From assembly GCA_002724925.1 (NCBI GenBank), contig PBQA01000013.1:124001-188000 (forward strand): a stretch of 64,000 nt of DNA, written 5' to 3'. Position 1 is the first letter of the stretch, and each line of letters begins with the position of its first letter. Source of the stretch: Oceanospirillaceae bacterium (GTDB lineage: Bacteria > Pseudomonadota > Gammaproteobacteria > Pseudomonadales > Oceanobacteraceae). The notes under the pieces are model-generated. The model was given only the letters and a program-made list of their open reading frames with translations. It ran no database searches and was not told the origin of the DNA. The translations under genes were made by a program, and so were the position numbers. This document shows, one piece after another, positions 6,542 to 15,163 of the stretch.

Positions 6542-9468
6542 GAATGGTGATCCGTTAACTCAGGTTGTTCACAACGTGGAAGACTGACTGTAACACAGGT
6601 TCCGCGTCCGCTGGCCAATGGGCTGTCGATTGCGATGTGACCGTAGTGCTCTTCAATGATGCTGTAGACCAGTGATAGTCCCAGTCCCGTCCCTTTACCC
6701 ACGTCTTTGGTGGTAAAAAATGGCTCAAATATATGATCGAGCGTTTCCGCCGGAATGCCGTGTCCGTCATCGATCACGCGGATTCTGACCTGCTGTTCAT
6801 CCATATCGCCCTGAACCCAGATGGTGCCGCCGGCTTCGGAGGCATCGCGCGCGTTACCCAGCAGGTTTACAAACACCTGCACCAGACGCTGAGCATCTCC
6901 CATAGTCATCAGTTCGGGCGGGCAGTCGTTAATAAAATTGATGTCCTGACTGCGTTTACTCAGCTTAAGAAGCTGGATGGCTTCGTTAATACAGTAGGTG
7001 GCGTCGACCGGCTCGTGTTCTGTGCTGTGATGACCGGCATGAGAGAAGTTCATCAGTGATTGCACGATTCGGGTAACACGCTTGGTCTGTTCCTGAATCT
7101 GGTCGGCCATTTCCAGTAATTCCGGGTTGTCGGTCTCGTAACGCATGCTTTGCGCCAGACAGTCGATCCCCGTGATTGGGTTGCCAATTTCGTGGGCGAC
7201 GCCGGCAGCAAGACGACCGATCGACGCAAGGCGCTCACTGTGCATCAGTTCTTCTTCAAGGAGCTGAGTTTCCGTCTGGTCCTCAAGCAGAATCACTGTG
7301 CCGCCGGGCTGGCTTCCACTTGGTTGCAATACTGCTTTGTGCATCCCGAACCAGCGCGGGCGCCCCGCACTATCGACCCGGTGCTTGTGTTTATGCATGG
7401 CGTGGCTGGTCAGAAAATCGGTCAGCATCGGCCCCCAGGGCGCAGGCAAGCGGCTGACGTGCGAGCCAGTCACTTCGCGGGATTCGGTACCGGTAAGCTG
7501 CGACATTACCTGATTCCACATCAGCACTTCACCATCCGGTGCCAGCGAGCAGACCCCCATGGGCAGTCGTTCGAGCGTCTCGCGGTGATAGCGACGCAGG
7601 TTATCCAGCTCACTGGCAAGGCCGCCCAGTCGGCTGTGGAAACCTTCAAGGCGTTGCTCAAGCTGAAAGATGTCTTCGGTCAGCTCAACGTCTTTCTGGA
7701 ACGGCAGATAGCGGTTCACCAGATCGTGAGCAACCGTTGGGCCCATCAAACCTGAGAGGTTAGCTTCAAGTCGGGCGCGCAGGCGACGCAACGCGTACGG
7801 CCGGTCTTCGTAAGAAGGCAGCTCCAGATCATCTAACGCCTGATAGACTTCGCGTTCAGCAACGTAACGGCCCAATGACGGCGTCAGAGCGTTAATCACT
7901 TCATTGGTATTGACCGCCTGCAGAGGCAGGCGCGAGGGTCGTGATACGTTATCGATAGAGCAGGCATCCGCTGCGGACTGCTCTTCGGCGCTGCGTTTGG
8001 TACTCAGACTGATAATGACAAACAACAGAAAGTTGATACCGATCGCTGTTATGGCAGATAAGTGCCAGTTGCCTTCATCCGTCGGTGGCAGGAAGAACGG
8101 AATCTCCCAGCCCAGTGCCAGCTCGCAGAACGGTAATAACAGACCGTAGATCCAGGTGATGGTGCCGACCACCAGACCCGAGATAAAACCTTTGCGGTTG
8201 GACTGCGGCCAGTAGAGTAGTCCGAGGATACCGGGCAGAAATTGTGAGCAGGCAACGAACCCGAGAATACCCAGTTGGCTGAGGTCGAGATCAGAGCCAA
8301 CGATGCGGTAAAAACCGTACGCCAGTAACAGGATGACCCCGATCAGCGAGCGACGCATCCACAGCAGCCAGCGATAGAAATCGTAGCGTGGTGCGGGTTT
8401 ATAAATAGGCAGCACCAGGTGGTTTAGAAACATCGCCGCCGTCGACAGGGTGGTCACAATGATGATGCCTGATGCGGCGGCCAGACCACCGACGAAAATC
8501 ATCACAGTCAGGAATTCAGATTCCAGCGCCAGGCCGATACCCAGAGCAAAGTAGGACGGATCGCTGTCAACATTCAGATAGTAACCGGCCCACAGAATAG
8601 GCGGCACCGACAGGCTCATGATCAGCAGGAAAAGCGGGAATCCCCAGCTGGCGTGTTTCAGGGCGCCGGGGTTGTTGTTCTCGGTGAACGCCATGTGGAA
8701 CATGTGGGGCATGGCGACAGCGGCGGCAAAGAACATCAGCAGAAGGGTTCGCCACGGGCCATCTTGCAAACGCACTTGCTCGCGGGCGAGCTGAGCCTGG
8801 TTGTCTGATAACCATTGCTCCAGACCGCCGACTTCGGGGAATACGCCAAACAGTACAACACCACCTAGCACAAGAATAGCGACCAGTTTCAGAACGGACT
8901 CAAAGGCAATCGCAAATACCAGGCCTTCGTGCTTCTCGCGCGGAGATACGTGTCTGGCGCCAAACAGAATGGCGAACAGAATCATGATCAGGCAGTACGC
9001 CAGCGCCAGATTCTCAACCGGCCACTCGCGGTTAAGCAGGTACAAGGTGTCACCGATGGCTGTGATCTGCAGCGTCAGCATAGGAATCACTACCGCCAGC
9101 ATGATCAGCGACACGGAGATTCCAGCCCATCGCGACCGGTAACGGAACGCCAATAAATCAGCGAGTGAGCTGAGCTGATACGTCCGCGTAATCTGTAAAA
9201 TTGGCTTAAGCAGAATCGGGGACATCACGAACGCCCCTGAAATCCCCATGTAGTAAGCGAGAAAACCGTAACCGTACTGGTTGGCGAGGCCTACCGAGCC
9301 ATAGAAAGCCCAGGCACTGGCGTAAACCCCGAGAGACAGAACATACACAAGAGGGTGGCGAACCCAGCTGCGTGGTAGCCAGTTACGCTCGACGGCGTAT
9401 GCCGCGAGAAAAAGAGAAAACAGATAGCCAACGCCGAGAAGCGCCAGCTGACCAAGGCTAAACGTCAT
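6538..9468 (-). CDS. cbrA: Sensor histidine kinase CbrA with sodium/solute symporter domain
   Basis: Membrane sensor of 976 residues from the chosen start. The N-terminal half has about thirteen hydrophobic segments typical of SLC5 sodium/solute symporters; a PAS-like region and coiled coil follow, then the kinase core: H-box [17 protein letters not shown]-box [15 protein letters not shown]1 VIDDGHGIP and G2 [15 protein letters not shown]. In Pseudomonas CbrA can take up histidine and signals to CbrB. I chose ATG at 9468 because it has AAGGACA upstream and because the preceding 14 residues of the longer frame are read out of frame within the small upstream gene. It overlaps that gene by 11 nt and cbrB by 4 nt, giving a coupled three-gene unit. 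Confidence 0.95.
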   Translation of the reverse strand: MTFSLGQLALLGVGYLFSLFLAAYAVERNWLPRSWVRHPLVYVLSLGVYASAWAFYGSVGLANQYGYGFLAYYMGISGAFVMSPILLKPILQITRTYQLSSLADLLAFRYRSRWAGISVSLIMLAVVIPMLTLQITAIGDTLYLLNREWPVENLALAYCLIMILFAILFGARHVSPREKHEGLVFAIAFESVLKLVAILVLGGVVLFGVFPEVGGLEQWLSDNQAQLAREQVRLQDGPWRTLLLMFFAAAVAMPHMFHMAFTENNNPGALKHASWGFPLFLLIMSLSVPPILWAGYYLNVDSDPSYFALGIGLALESEFLTVMIFVGGLAAASGIIIVTTLSTAAMFLNHLVLPIYKPAPRYDFYRWLLWMRRSLIGVILLLAYGFYRIVGSDLDLSQLGILGFVACSQFLPGILGLLYWPQSNRKGFISGLVVGTITWIYGLLLPFCELALGWEIPFFLPPTDEGNWHLSAITAIGINFLLFVIISLSTKRSAEEQSAADACSIDNVSRPSRLPLQAVNTNEVINALTPSLGRYVAEREVYQALDDLELPSYEDRPYALRRLRARLEANLSGLMGPTVAHDLVNRYLPFQKDVELTEDIFQLEQRLEGFHSRLGGLASELDNLRRYHRETLERLPMGVCSLAPDGEVLMWNQVMSQLTGTESREVTGSHVSRLPAPWGPMLTDFLTSHAMHKHKHRVDSAGRPRWFGMHKAVLQPSGSQPGGTVILLEDQTETQLLEEELMHSERLASIGRLAAGVAHEIGNPITGIDCLAQSMRYETDNPELLEMADQIQEQTKRVTRIVQSLMNFSHAGHHSTEHEPVDATYCINEAIQLLKLSKRSQDINFINDCPPELMTMGDAQRLVQVFVNLLGNARDASEAGGTIWVQGDMDEQQVRIRVIDDGHGIPAETLDHIFEPFFTTKDVGKGTGLGLSLVYSIIEEHYGHIAIDSPLASGRGTCVTVSLPRCEQPELTDHHS

Positions 9469-9637
9469 CGTTGTCCTTCTGCTTGCTGTTGAACCAGATG
9501 TAGAGAGCAATCAGAAGCGCCCAGATTCCAAATGGACGATACCAGGCGGCACGGTCATCGAGCCACCAGTCCATCATGACTGGAGAGATAAGGTAGATGC
9601 CTACCAGCATCAGCAGACTGAGGCGATAATCGTACAT
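9458..9637 (-). CDS. cbrX: Small membrane-associated protein upstream of and overlapping cbrA (CbrX-like)
   Basis: A 59-codon frame, MYDYRLSLLMLVGIYLIS... to ...KQKDNDDV, with two hydrophobic segments (about residues 6-20 and 34-49) separated by a charged Trp/Asp/Arg loop. It ends inside cbrA in another frame, giving an 11-nt overlap. From memory, P. putida and P. aeruginosa carry a similarly placed small gene, cbrX, whose translation is coupled to cbrA. Codon pattern, membrane-like composition and position support a real gene, but its function is not known to me. Confidence 0.75.
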   Translation of the reverse strand: MYDYRLSLLMLVGIYLISPVMMDWWLDDRAAWYRPFGIWALLIALYIWFNSKQKDNDDV

Positions 9638-9687
9638 TTAGCGCTCTGGGTGTTTGGTTGCCCAGAGATTAGCACACCAGGCATCGA

Positions 9688-10566
9688 TTATGTGCGTTGA
9701 AATGGCCCGGGCGCAGGCATTGATGTCTGCCCCTTCAATGGCTCTGTGTTCCAGTGGCGGACGGCCCAGTGTAAAAGTTCGCTCGCGGGCGCCCCAAGCA
9801 ATGCCTGCGGAGGCGACTGGCGTAACCAGTGCAACGCTTGCCACAGTGTTTCACTGATGTGTTCGCCTGACAGAGGCAGGGCCAGATTCTGTTTGCTCAG
9901 TTTTTGCCCGTTCTGTTCTACCGCTACGGGAATATGGCTGTATTGCGGGACTTTCAGGGATAGCGCCTGTTGCAGCAGATACTGACGAACCGTGGAATCG
10001 ATGAGATCAATGCCGCGTACAACGTGGGTAATTTCCTGTGCGGCGTCATCGACAACAACGGCAAGCTGGTATGACCAGAAGCCATCGCGGCGGCGGATCA
10101 CGAAATCACCAATTTCATCCGCGAGGTCATAGCGATGGTCGGCCTGTAGGCCATCATGCAATGCGGTGACGCCGCCGGGGCACAGGTAGCGCCAGGCGAA
10201 ATCATGGCTCGCAGGGGGAGGACAGACTCCCAGGTGAAGTTCTCCTCCGAGCTGTTTACGTGAACAGGCACAAGGAAAAGCATCGCCCTGATCGCGAAGT
10301 TTATCCAGAGCGGACTGATAGAGTTCACCACGCTGGCTCTGGTAAACGACGTCACCGTCCCAGTGCAGGCCATAGGCATCAAGAATACGCAGGATTTCGG
10401 CGGTAGCCGTCGGGTCTTCGCGGGGAGGGTCGAGGTCTTCGATGCGGACCAGCCACTGCCCCCGGCAATGTCGTGCGTCCAGATAACTGGCAAGTGCGGC
10501 CAGCAGAGAGCCAAAGTGCAGAGGCCCGGTTGGAGAGGGGGCAAAGCGCCCGATATAGTCTGTCAT
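9688..10566 (-). CDS. gluQ: Glutamyl-Q tRNA(Asp) synthetase
   Basis: Attaches glutamate to the queuosine base in the tRNA(Asp) anticodon; a shortened paralogue of glutamyl-tRNA synthetase without an anticodon-binding domain. The 292-residue protein opens with GRFAPSPTGPLHFGSL (HIGH region), has a Cys cluster CACSRKQ for zinc, and KLSKQNLALP as the KMSKS-equivalent. The last 20 or so residues after the wing domain are poorly conserved in composition. It follows dksA, the usual partner. A perfect 28-nt palindrome ends 11 nt before its ATG and may terminate or attenuate dksA read-through. Confidence 0.95.
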   Translation of the reverse strand: MTDYIGRFAPSPTGPLHFGSLLAALASYLDARHCRGQWLVRIEDLDPPREDPTATAEILRILDAYGLHWDGDVVYQSQRGELYQSALDKLRDQGDAFPCACSRKQLGGELHLGVCPPPASHDFAWRYLCPGGVTALHDGLQADHRYDLADEIGDFVIRRRDGFWSYQLAVVVDDAAQEITHVVRGIDLIDSTVRQYLLQQALSLKVPQYSHIPVAVEQNGQKLSKQNLALPLSGEHISETLWQALHWLRQSPPQALLGAPASELLHWAVRHWNTEPLKGQTSMPAPGPFQRT

Positions 10567-10576
10567 ATTTGTGTTC

Positions 10577-10604
10577 CGACAGGCAGGTTAACCTGCCTGT
10601 CGGT
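10577..10604. terminator. Perfect 28-nt palindrome between dksA and gluQ
   Basis: Two exactly complementary 14-base arms (half-site CCGACAGGCAGGTT). No U-tract follows on the minus strand, so it is not a canonical intrinsic terminator, but from memory a terminator between dksA and gluQ limits gluQ expression in Shigella. The hairpin also lies over the region where the gluQ ribosome binding site should be. Confidence 0.6.
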
Positions 10605-10626
10605 CACTGTATTAAAGCGCCGGAGC

Positions 10627-11061
10627 TTATACGCCGAGTTGCTTTTCCTTGATCTCTGCAAGTGTTTTGCAGTCGATACAGAGGTCAGCGGTCGGGCGGG
10701 CTTCGAGACGACGAATACCGATTTCGACACCACAGGCTTCACAGTAGCCGTAGTCGTCTTTATCGATCAGATCAATGGTCTTCTCAATTTTCTTCAGCAG
10801 CTTCCGCTCGCGATCACGTGTACGCAGCTCCAGGTTGAACTCTTCTTCCTGGCTGGCACGGTCGTTCGGGTCAGCGTAGTTGTTGAGTTCGGTCTGCATG
10901 TGCTCTTTCGTGCGGTCGACTTCTTCCATCAATTCCTGGCGCCAGTTACGCAGAATATTGCGGAAGTGTTCCTGTTGCGCTTCATTCATATACTCCTCGC
11001 CATCTTTCAGGTCGTATGGAGTAAAGTCAGACAGGGCAAATTCTTTTTTCTCTTGCGGCAT
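10627..11061 (-). CDS. dksA: RNA polymerase-binding transcription factor DksA
   Basis: Binds the RNA polymerase secondary channel and, with ppGpp, adjusts rRNA and amino-acid promoters. The 144-residue protein has the coiled-coil tip segment DPNDRASQEEE with the functional acidic residues, and a C-terminal zinc finger CEACG...CIDCKTLAE with all four cysteines. Slightly shorter than the E. coli protein (151). It precedes gluQ on the same strand; sfsA, an E. coli neighbour of dksA, is nearby on the other strand. Confidence 0.97.
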   Translation of the reverse strand: MPQEKKEFALSDFTPYDLKDGEEYMNEAQQEHFRNILRNWRQELMEEVDRTKEHMQTELNNYADPNDRASQEEEFNLELRTRDRERKLLKKIEKTIDLIDKDDYGYCEACGVEIGIRRLEARPTADLCIDCKTLAEIKEKQLGV

Positions 11062-11214
11062 TTCTCTTGTGCCTCACCTGTTCAAATAATAGTCACGCAT
11101 CAGCGCATTCTGAGCTATGCATCAGACGCGCAAAAAATACAAGGCCGGGAAACTATCAGATAACATCGCCAGCGCCAATACTTTTATGTGCTCATTTGTA
11201 TGTTCGTATCCTGC

Positions 11215-11238
11215 TGTGCCAACACCTAATCTGGCACA
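11215..11238. promoter_or_regulatory. Inverted repeat in the dksA/aminotransferase divergent region
   Basis: TGTGCCA-N10-TGGCACA, about 33 bp upstream of the aminotransferase ATG, in the 209-bp divergent intergenic region. It could be an operator; no matching regulator is recognised. The TGGCAC halves lack a -12 GC at correct spacing, so this is not a sigma-54 promoter. Confidence 0.4.
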
Positions 11239-11270
11239 ATAGCCCATAAACCTTCAAGAATTTGAGAACT

Positions 11271-12482
11271 ATGTCATTAACTTCGAAAAGAAGTGGCGAG
11301 ATTAAGCCGTTTCAAGTCATGGCCATTCTGGCCGAGGCTCAGGCAATGCAGGCTGAAGGACGCGATATTATCCACCTGGAAGTGGGAGAGCCGGACTTCT
11401 CAACACCGGAACAGGTGACCGAAGCGGGCATTGCCGCTCTCAGGGCCGGAAAGACGGGCTACACCCCTGCATTGGGCTTGCCAGAGCTGCGCGAAAAAAT
11501 CGCCGGATATTACCGCTCGCGCTTTGATGTAGAGGTCTCACCCTCACGTGTCGTCCTGACGCCGGGCGCATCCGGGGCTCTGTTGTTGCTCACGGCAGCG
11601 CGGCTGAATCCGGGTGATCAGCTTATGCTGGCAGACCCGGGATACCCTTGTAATCGCCACTTTGCGCGGGTCTTTGAAGCTCATGGTCAATTGATTGCGG
11701 CAGGCCCGGATCAGAAATACCAACTGACTGCCGCTGATATTGAAGCACACTGGCAACCATCGACACGCGCTGCCCTGGTGGCCAGCCCGGCAAACCCTAC
11801 CGGTGCGGTTCTGTCGACAGATGAACTCTTACAACTCTCGCAGGCCGTTAGCAGGCAAGGTGGTGAACTCTGGGTTGATGAGATTTATCAGGGGCTGAAT
11901 TTTGCGGAGGGCGAGGTCAAAGGCGGTGCAGAAACCGTATTGTCGGTCGCTGATGACGCCGTTGTGCTGAACAGTTTTTCTAAGTTTTTTGGCATGACTG
12001 GCTGGCGCTTGGGTTGGGCTGTGGTGCCTGAATCACTCGTTCCCGTGCTTGATACTCTCGCCCAGAATCTATTTCTGGCACCGTCTACACCAGCGCAGTA
12101 TGCCGCTATGGCTGCCTTTTCGCCTGAGGTGATGGCGACACTGGAGGAACGTCGGCAGATATTGCACGAGCGTCGTGACTACTTACTCAGCGCGTTACCT
12201 GAACTAGGTTTTAAGGTGCCCGTTGTGCCAGAGGGGGCTTTTTACGTGTACGCCGATGCGAGCGATTTTACCGATGACAGCCTGTCGTTCTGCGCCCAGC
12301 TTCTGCGAGAAACAGGGGTTGCGATTACTCCGGGCGTGGATTTCGGTGATCATCGTGCTGGCGAGCATGTGCGCTTTGCGTTCACGACACGCATTGAGCG
12401 TTTAAAAGAAGCGGTGGGCCGTCTGGCAGACTGGTTGCCTGCTTATGTCGCTGATGCAGCACAAAACCGAGGGGACAAATAA
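11271..12482 (+). CDS. PLP-dependent class I/II aminotransferase
   Basis: Fold-type I aminotransferase of 403 residues, cytoplasmic. The substrate-loop segment HLEVGEPDF, cofactor-binding ASPANPTGA and VDEIYQGL, and the Schiff-base lysine in LNSFSKFFGMTGWRLGW are all present. A homologous aminotransferase lies beside dksA in Pseudomonas. Substrate cannot be read from the sequence; alanine/valine/aspartate-type amino donors are all possible. ATG at 11271 is preferred to an in-frame TTG three codons earlier. The stop overlaps the sfsA start by one base (TAATG), so the two are co-transcribed. Confidence 0.9.
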   Translation: MSLTSKRSGEIKPFQVMAILAEAQAMQAEGRDIIHLEVGEPDFSTPEQVTEAGIAALRAGKTGYTPALGLPELREKIAGYYRSRFDVEVSPSRVVLTPGASGALLLLTAARLNPGDQLMLADPGYPCNRHFARVFEAHGQLIAAGPDQKYQLTAADIEAHWQPSTRAALVASPANPTGAVLSTDELLQLSQAVSRQGGELWVDEIYQGLNFAEGEVKGGAETVLSVADDAVVLNSFSKFFGMTGWRLGWAVVPESLVPVLDTLAQNLFLAPSTPAQYAAMAAFSPEVMATLEERRQILHERRDYLLSALPELGFKVPVVPEGAFYVYADASDFTDDSLSFCAQLLRETGVAITPGVDFGDHRAGEHVRFAFTTRIERLKEAVGRLADWLPAYVADAAQNRGDK

Positions 12483-13192
12483 TGAAGTATGAATTGCCCC
12501 TGATCGAAGGAACTCTTATCAAGCGATACAAACGTTTTCTCGCGGATGTGCGCTTGCAGGACGGGTCTGAAATAACAGTGCACTGCCCAAACACAGGATC
12601 GATGAAACGCTGCGCTGAACCGGGGAGTAAGGTCTGGATATCGGACAGCGCGAACCCGAAGCGAAAATACCGATACACCTGGGAGTGGGTCGAAGTCGAT
12701 AGTAAATACCGTGTGTGCGTAAACACGGCGCGGCCCAATCAAATTATCGGAGAGGCGCTTGAGGCCCGAGAAATAGAGAGCTTCGATGATTACGAGTCGC
12801 TTCAGCGGGAGCCGAAAGTTGAAGATGGTCGACTCGACTTCTGTCAGCTTCTCGACGACGGTCGTCGCTGCTGGATTGAAGTGAAAAGCGTCACTTTACT
12901 GGAGGAGGACAATGGTCTTGGGTGCTTTCCTGATGCAGTGACTGATCGCGGACGTAAGCACTTGCTTCGGCTGCAGGCTCTGAAAGAAGAGGGGGATAGG
13001 GCTGTATTGCTGTTTTGCGTGCCGCACGAAGGCATACGTGAAGTCACCGTTGCCGAACACATCGACCCGAAGTACGCACAGACATTGCGCGAAGTGATGG
13101 CGTCGGGGGTTGAAGTGATGGCGGCGAAGGTTACCTTCGCAAAAGATGACTCCGGCCTCGAGGTCAGTGGACTATTGCCCCTCGTACTCTGA
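12482..13192 (+). CDS. sfsA: SfsA family DNA/sugar-fermentation stimulation protein
   Basis: SfsA family protein of 236 residues, matching the usual size. The N-terminal region LIKRYKRFLADVRL followed by VHCPNTGSMKRC and the later segments ARPNQIIGEAL and WIEVKSVTLLEE are hallmarks of the family, which has a nuclease-like fold with acidic/Lys residues (ExK). In E. coli it was described as stimulating maltose genes; its biochemical role is unsettled. Translationally coupled to the aminotransferase and located near dksA as in E. coli. Confidence 0.95.
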   Translation: MKYELPLIEGTLIKRYKRFLADVRLQDGSEITVHCPNTGSMKRCAEPGSKVWISDSANPKRKYRYTWEWVEVDSKYRVCVNTARPNQIIGEALEAREIESFDDYESLQREPKVEDGRLDFCQLLDDGRRCWIEVKSVTLLEEDNGLGCFPDAVTDRGRKHLLRLQALKEEGDRAVLLFCVPHEGIREVTVAEHIDPKYAQTLREVMASGVEVMAAKVTFAKDDSGLEVSGLLPLVL

Positions 13193-13210
13193 TAAATTTT
13201 ACATTGCTGA

Positions 13211-13528
13211 TCAGAGATCGACCCAAATACCTTCGTCGCGTACTTCGCAGGCGAGCGGTGTGAGAGATTGGCCAGTGCAGGGGCCGGATACGCAATAGCC
13301 ACTCTCAATCAGAAACAGTGCACCGTGCATCGCACATTGAATTAATCGGCCGTCAGAATCCAGAAACTGATCGGGCATCCATTCCAGGTTTACCCCAAGG
13401 TGAGGGCAGTGATTGCGGTAGGCGTATACCTTGCCCTGCTGGCGGACGACAAAAAAAGAATGGCCGTCGAGTTCGAATCCACGGGACTGGCCTTCTTGTA
13501 GGTCGGAATCTTTGCAGATGGCTGGCAC
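13211..13528 (-). CDS. Rieske-type [2Fe-2S] ferredoxin-like protein
   Basis: Small soluble Rieske protein of 105 residues from the GTG start chosen here. The two cluster-binding motifs are intact: C-x-H in NHCPHLGVNLEW and C-x2-H in IQCAMHGALF. No transmembrane segment or catalytic oxygenase domain, so it is a ferredoxin-type electron carrier or a component of an unidentified oxygenase. The GTG is preceded by AGGACG at good spacing; a longer frame back to a TTG at 13570 is less convincing. It converges with sfsA, 18 bp apart. Confidence 0.85.
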   Translation of the reverse strand: MPAICKDSDLQEGQSRGFELDGHSFFVVRQQGKVYAYRNHCPHLGVNLEWMPDQFLDSDGRLIQCAMHGALFLIESGYCVSGPCTGQSLTPLACEVRDEGIWVDL

Positions 13529-13635
13529 GGTGCGTCCTGTTACTTCTCTTGATCGTAAGCAATGCCGCAAAGGTATTGCCTTGCGGGGTATGAAAACCGG
13601 AGGACTATTCTAGCAAGTCGTTCTGACAAGCGGGC

Positions 13636-13676
13636 AAAAAAACGCCCCTCGACTCTTCGTGAAAAGATAGAGGGGC
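13636..13676 (-). terminator. Intrinsic terminator of candidate Fur-regulated sRNA
   Basis: Minus-strand stem GCCCCTC/GAGGGGC (13676-13670 with 13650-13644) with a partly paired 19-nt loop runs into TTTTTTT at 13642-13636. It could also serve the upstream cyclic-nucleotide-domain gene. Confidence 0.88.
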
Positions 13677-13814
13677 AAAGCAACCGTGATTAGCCTGGCC
13701 TCTCGGCCAGTGATGAGAGAGATCATCATTCAGACCATGTCAGAATGCTGAACATCGCTGGTGATGAGCCAGCGACAGGATTCATACTAGGGCAGGACCT
13801 AAATGCAGTCAATA
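13636..13814 (-). ncRNA. Candidate Fur-repressed small RNA
   Basis: An intergenic stretch of about 180 nt with its own promoter, Fur-like box and intrinsic terminator and no reading frame. The minus-strand RNA would fold into a CGCTGG/CCAGCG hairpin (13774-13756), a CTGGCC-GAGA-GGCCAG hairpin with a GNRA-type loop (13710-13695) and the terminator. This organisation is that of RyhB/PrrF-type iron-responsive sRNAs, which repress iron-using proteins when iron is scarce. I do not recognise the primary sequence as RyhB or PrrF. The alternative is a long 3' untranslated region of the gene above it. Confidence 0.65.
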
Positions 13815-13849
13815 ATAATTATCATTTAGTTTTGTAAAGGGTGTGTCAA
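13810..13849 (-). promoter_or_regulatory. Fur box overlapping a sigma-70 promoter
   Basis: Minus strand TTGACA (13849-13844), 17-bp spacer, AATGAT (13826-13821). The 15-mer TGATAATTATTATTG (13824-13810) matches the 7-1-7 Fur consensus TGATAAT-N-ATTATCA at 12 of 14 informative positions and covers the -10 region and start site, where a repressor would act. Confidence 0.72.
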
Positions 13850-13878
13850 AGAGCAATTTTACGATTCTGGTGTAGCGA

Positions 13879-14664
13879 TCAGTGCTGTTCTAATACCTGC
13901 TGGTTCATCATATTAATGCGTCGCGCCAGGTTTTCGATCAGGTTCACCGCAGCCTGGGGTTGCGCTTCAATCAAGACGGTAAAGTCCTGCTGTGGCACCG
14001 CCATTACGGTACATGCCGTTGACGCTATGATAGAGGCTGACCGTTTCTCTCCGGTGAATACGGCCATAGCGCCGAATACTTCGTCCTCTCCCAGTTCTCC
14101 TACAGACACGCCATCGACAATGACATCGGCGTTACCGCTGATGATGGTGTATACCATGTCAGCATCGTCGCCTTGCTGAATGATGGTGTCGCCCGCTGAG
14201 AAGTTAAGGAATCCGGCCGCGGGCTTGAGCTGCTCTTTCGACATGGCGCCCAGACGTTCGGTCAGCAATGAATTCAGAGTAACCAGGTAATGGCTCCAGC
14301 AGTGCTGGCGGCGTTTGTCGTTGTAGATATGCAGTAGAAAATCGTCGCGATTGATGGGCTGCAGTTCAACGTAGCCGTCGGTTGTCAGAGTAGGAGACGG
14401 CAAATGAAACGATTGGCTGATACCGATCAGGTCGCCTTCTTCGCACGAAAACAGCGTGTTTTCATTACAGCAGATGTCGATGATGCCATCTTTAACCAGG
14501 AACAGGGTGTCTTCATCAAAATGCTCATAGAGGTCATCCACAGACTCGAAAGTGACTGCATTCTGCGTGTAAGTGAAGCCTTGCAGCATCTCTCTGGCGA
14601 GTTGCTGAAGCCGGGGGGAGTTCGCTTCAAATCCTGTCGCGGGTTCAGTTCCATTCTGATACAT
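13879..14664 (-). CDS. Cyclic nucleotide-binding domain protein without DNA-binding domain
   Basis: Protein of 261 residues from the ATG chosen (AGAGG upstream; a GTG 13 codons earlier is the alternative). The C-terminal half is a clear cNMP-binding beta-roll: FSAGDTIIQQGDDADMVYTI, VGELGEDEVFGAMAVFTGEK, and the phosphate-binding stretch ending RSASIIAS. The N-terminal half has weaker similarity to a second roll (LFLVKDGIIDICC...EEGDLIGI). There is no helix-turn-helix, so this is not a CRP-type transcription factor as it stands. Role unknown. It is flanked by the candidate sRNA and a pentapeptide protein. Confidence 0.8.
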   Translation of the reverse strand: MYQNGTEPATGFEANSPRLQQLAREMLQGFTYTQNAVTFESVDDLYEHFDEDTLFLVKDGIIDICCNENTLFSCEEGDLIGISQSFHLPSPTLTTDGYVELQPINRDDFLLHIYNDKRRQHCWSHYLVTLNSLLTERLGAMSKEQLKPAAGFLNFSAGDTIIQQGDDADMVYTIISGNADVIVDGVSVGELGEDEVFGAMAVFTGEKRSASIIASTACTVMAVPQQDFTVLIEAQPQAAVNLIENLARRINMMNQQVLEQH

Positions 14665-14760
14665 GGTGCCTCTCTTGCTTCTGTGAGCAATTGCTGATGA
14701 CACTACTTTACCCGATTCGGCTGAGATGTAAGCAGCCTCAAGCGCTCAGTGATAACTGAG

Positions 14761-15108
14761 TCACATATTGCTCGGGTGACGCAGGCGCGTCCCCATTGTT
14801 ACCGATAAGCGGATCTCCTCGGCGCTCAGTTCGGGCGGGAAATAACAGCCGCTGATTTTGGCATCGGCGAGGCTGGCGCCACCCATCTGGCAACCGCGAA
14901 AGTCGATACCGCGCAAATCTGAGCCGCGGAAATACGTATCGGTCAGGTCCATGCCTGACACGTTGAGTTTACGCAGGTCCAGTCCACGCAGATCACACCC
15001 GGTAAGATCACAGGACTTCCCGGACTCCCGTGCCTGATTGAAACCAGCAACGTTATCGTCGCGTAGCATCAGATACATTGGGTCCTGACTGATTTGAGGT
15101 GTGGTCAT
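14761..15108 (-). CDS. Pentapeptide repeat protein
   Basis: Small protein of 115 residues; ATG at 15108 is preceded by AGGAGT at ideal spacing, excluding the longer upstream frame. Residues of about 33-90 are pentapeptide repeats of the A(D/N)LXX type: CDLTGCDLRGLDLRKLNVSG and following. These form a right-handed quadrilateral helix; specific function cannot be deduced. It is divergent from polB, with start codons about 55 bp apart. Confidence 0.85.
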   Translation of the reverse strand: MTTPQISQDPMYLMLRDDNVAGFNQARESGKSCDLTGCDLRGLDLRKLNVSGMDLTDTYFRGSDLRGIDFRGCQMGGASLADAKISGCYFPPELSAEEIRLSVTMGTRLRHPSNM

Positions 15109-15163
15109 GCAGTGACTCCTGAAATACACTTTGATGCTCTCAGTATAGGCACTGGTTCTGACA

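Noticed and set aside
11221-11240. Sigma-54 promoter suggested by TGGCACA near the aminotransferase gene
   Set aside because: No GC at the -12 position with 10-bp spacing on either strand.
15109-15163. LexA/SOS box before polB
   Set aside because: The best candidate, CTCAGTATAGGCACTGG, does not match the CTGT-N8-ACAG consensus closely enough to claim.
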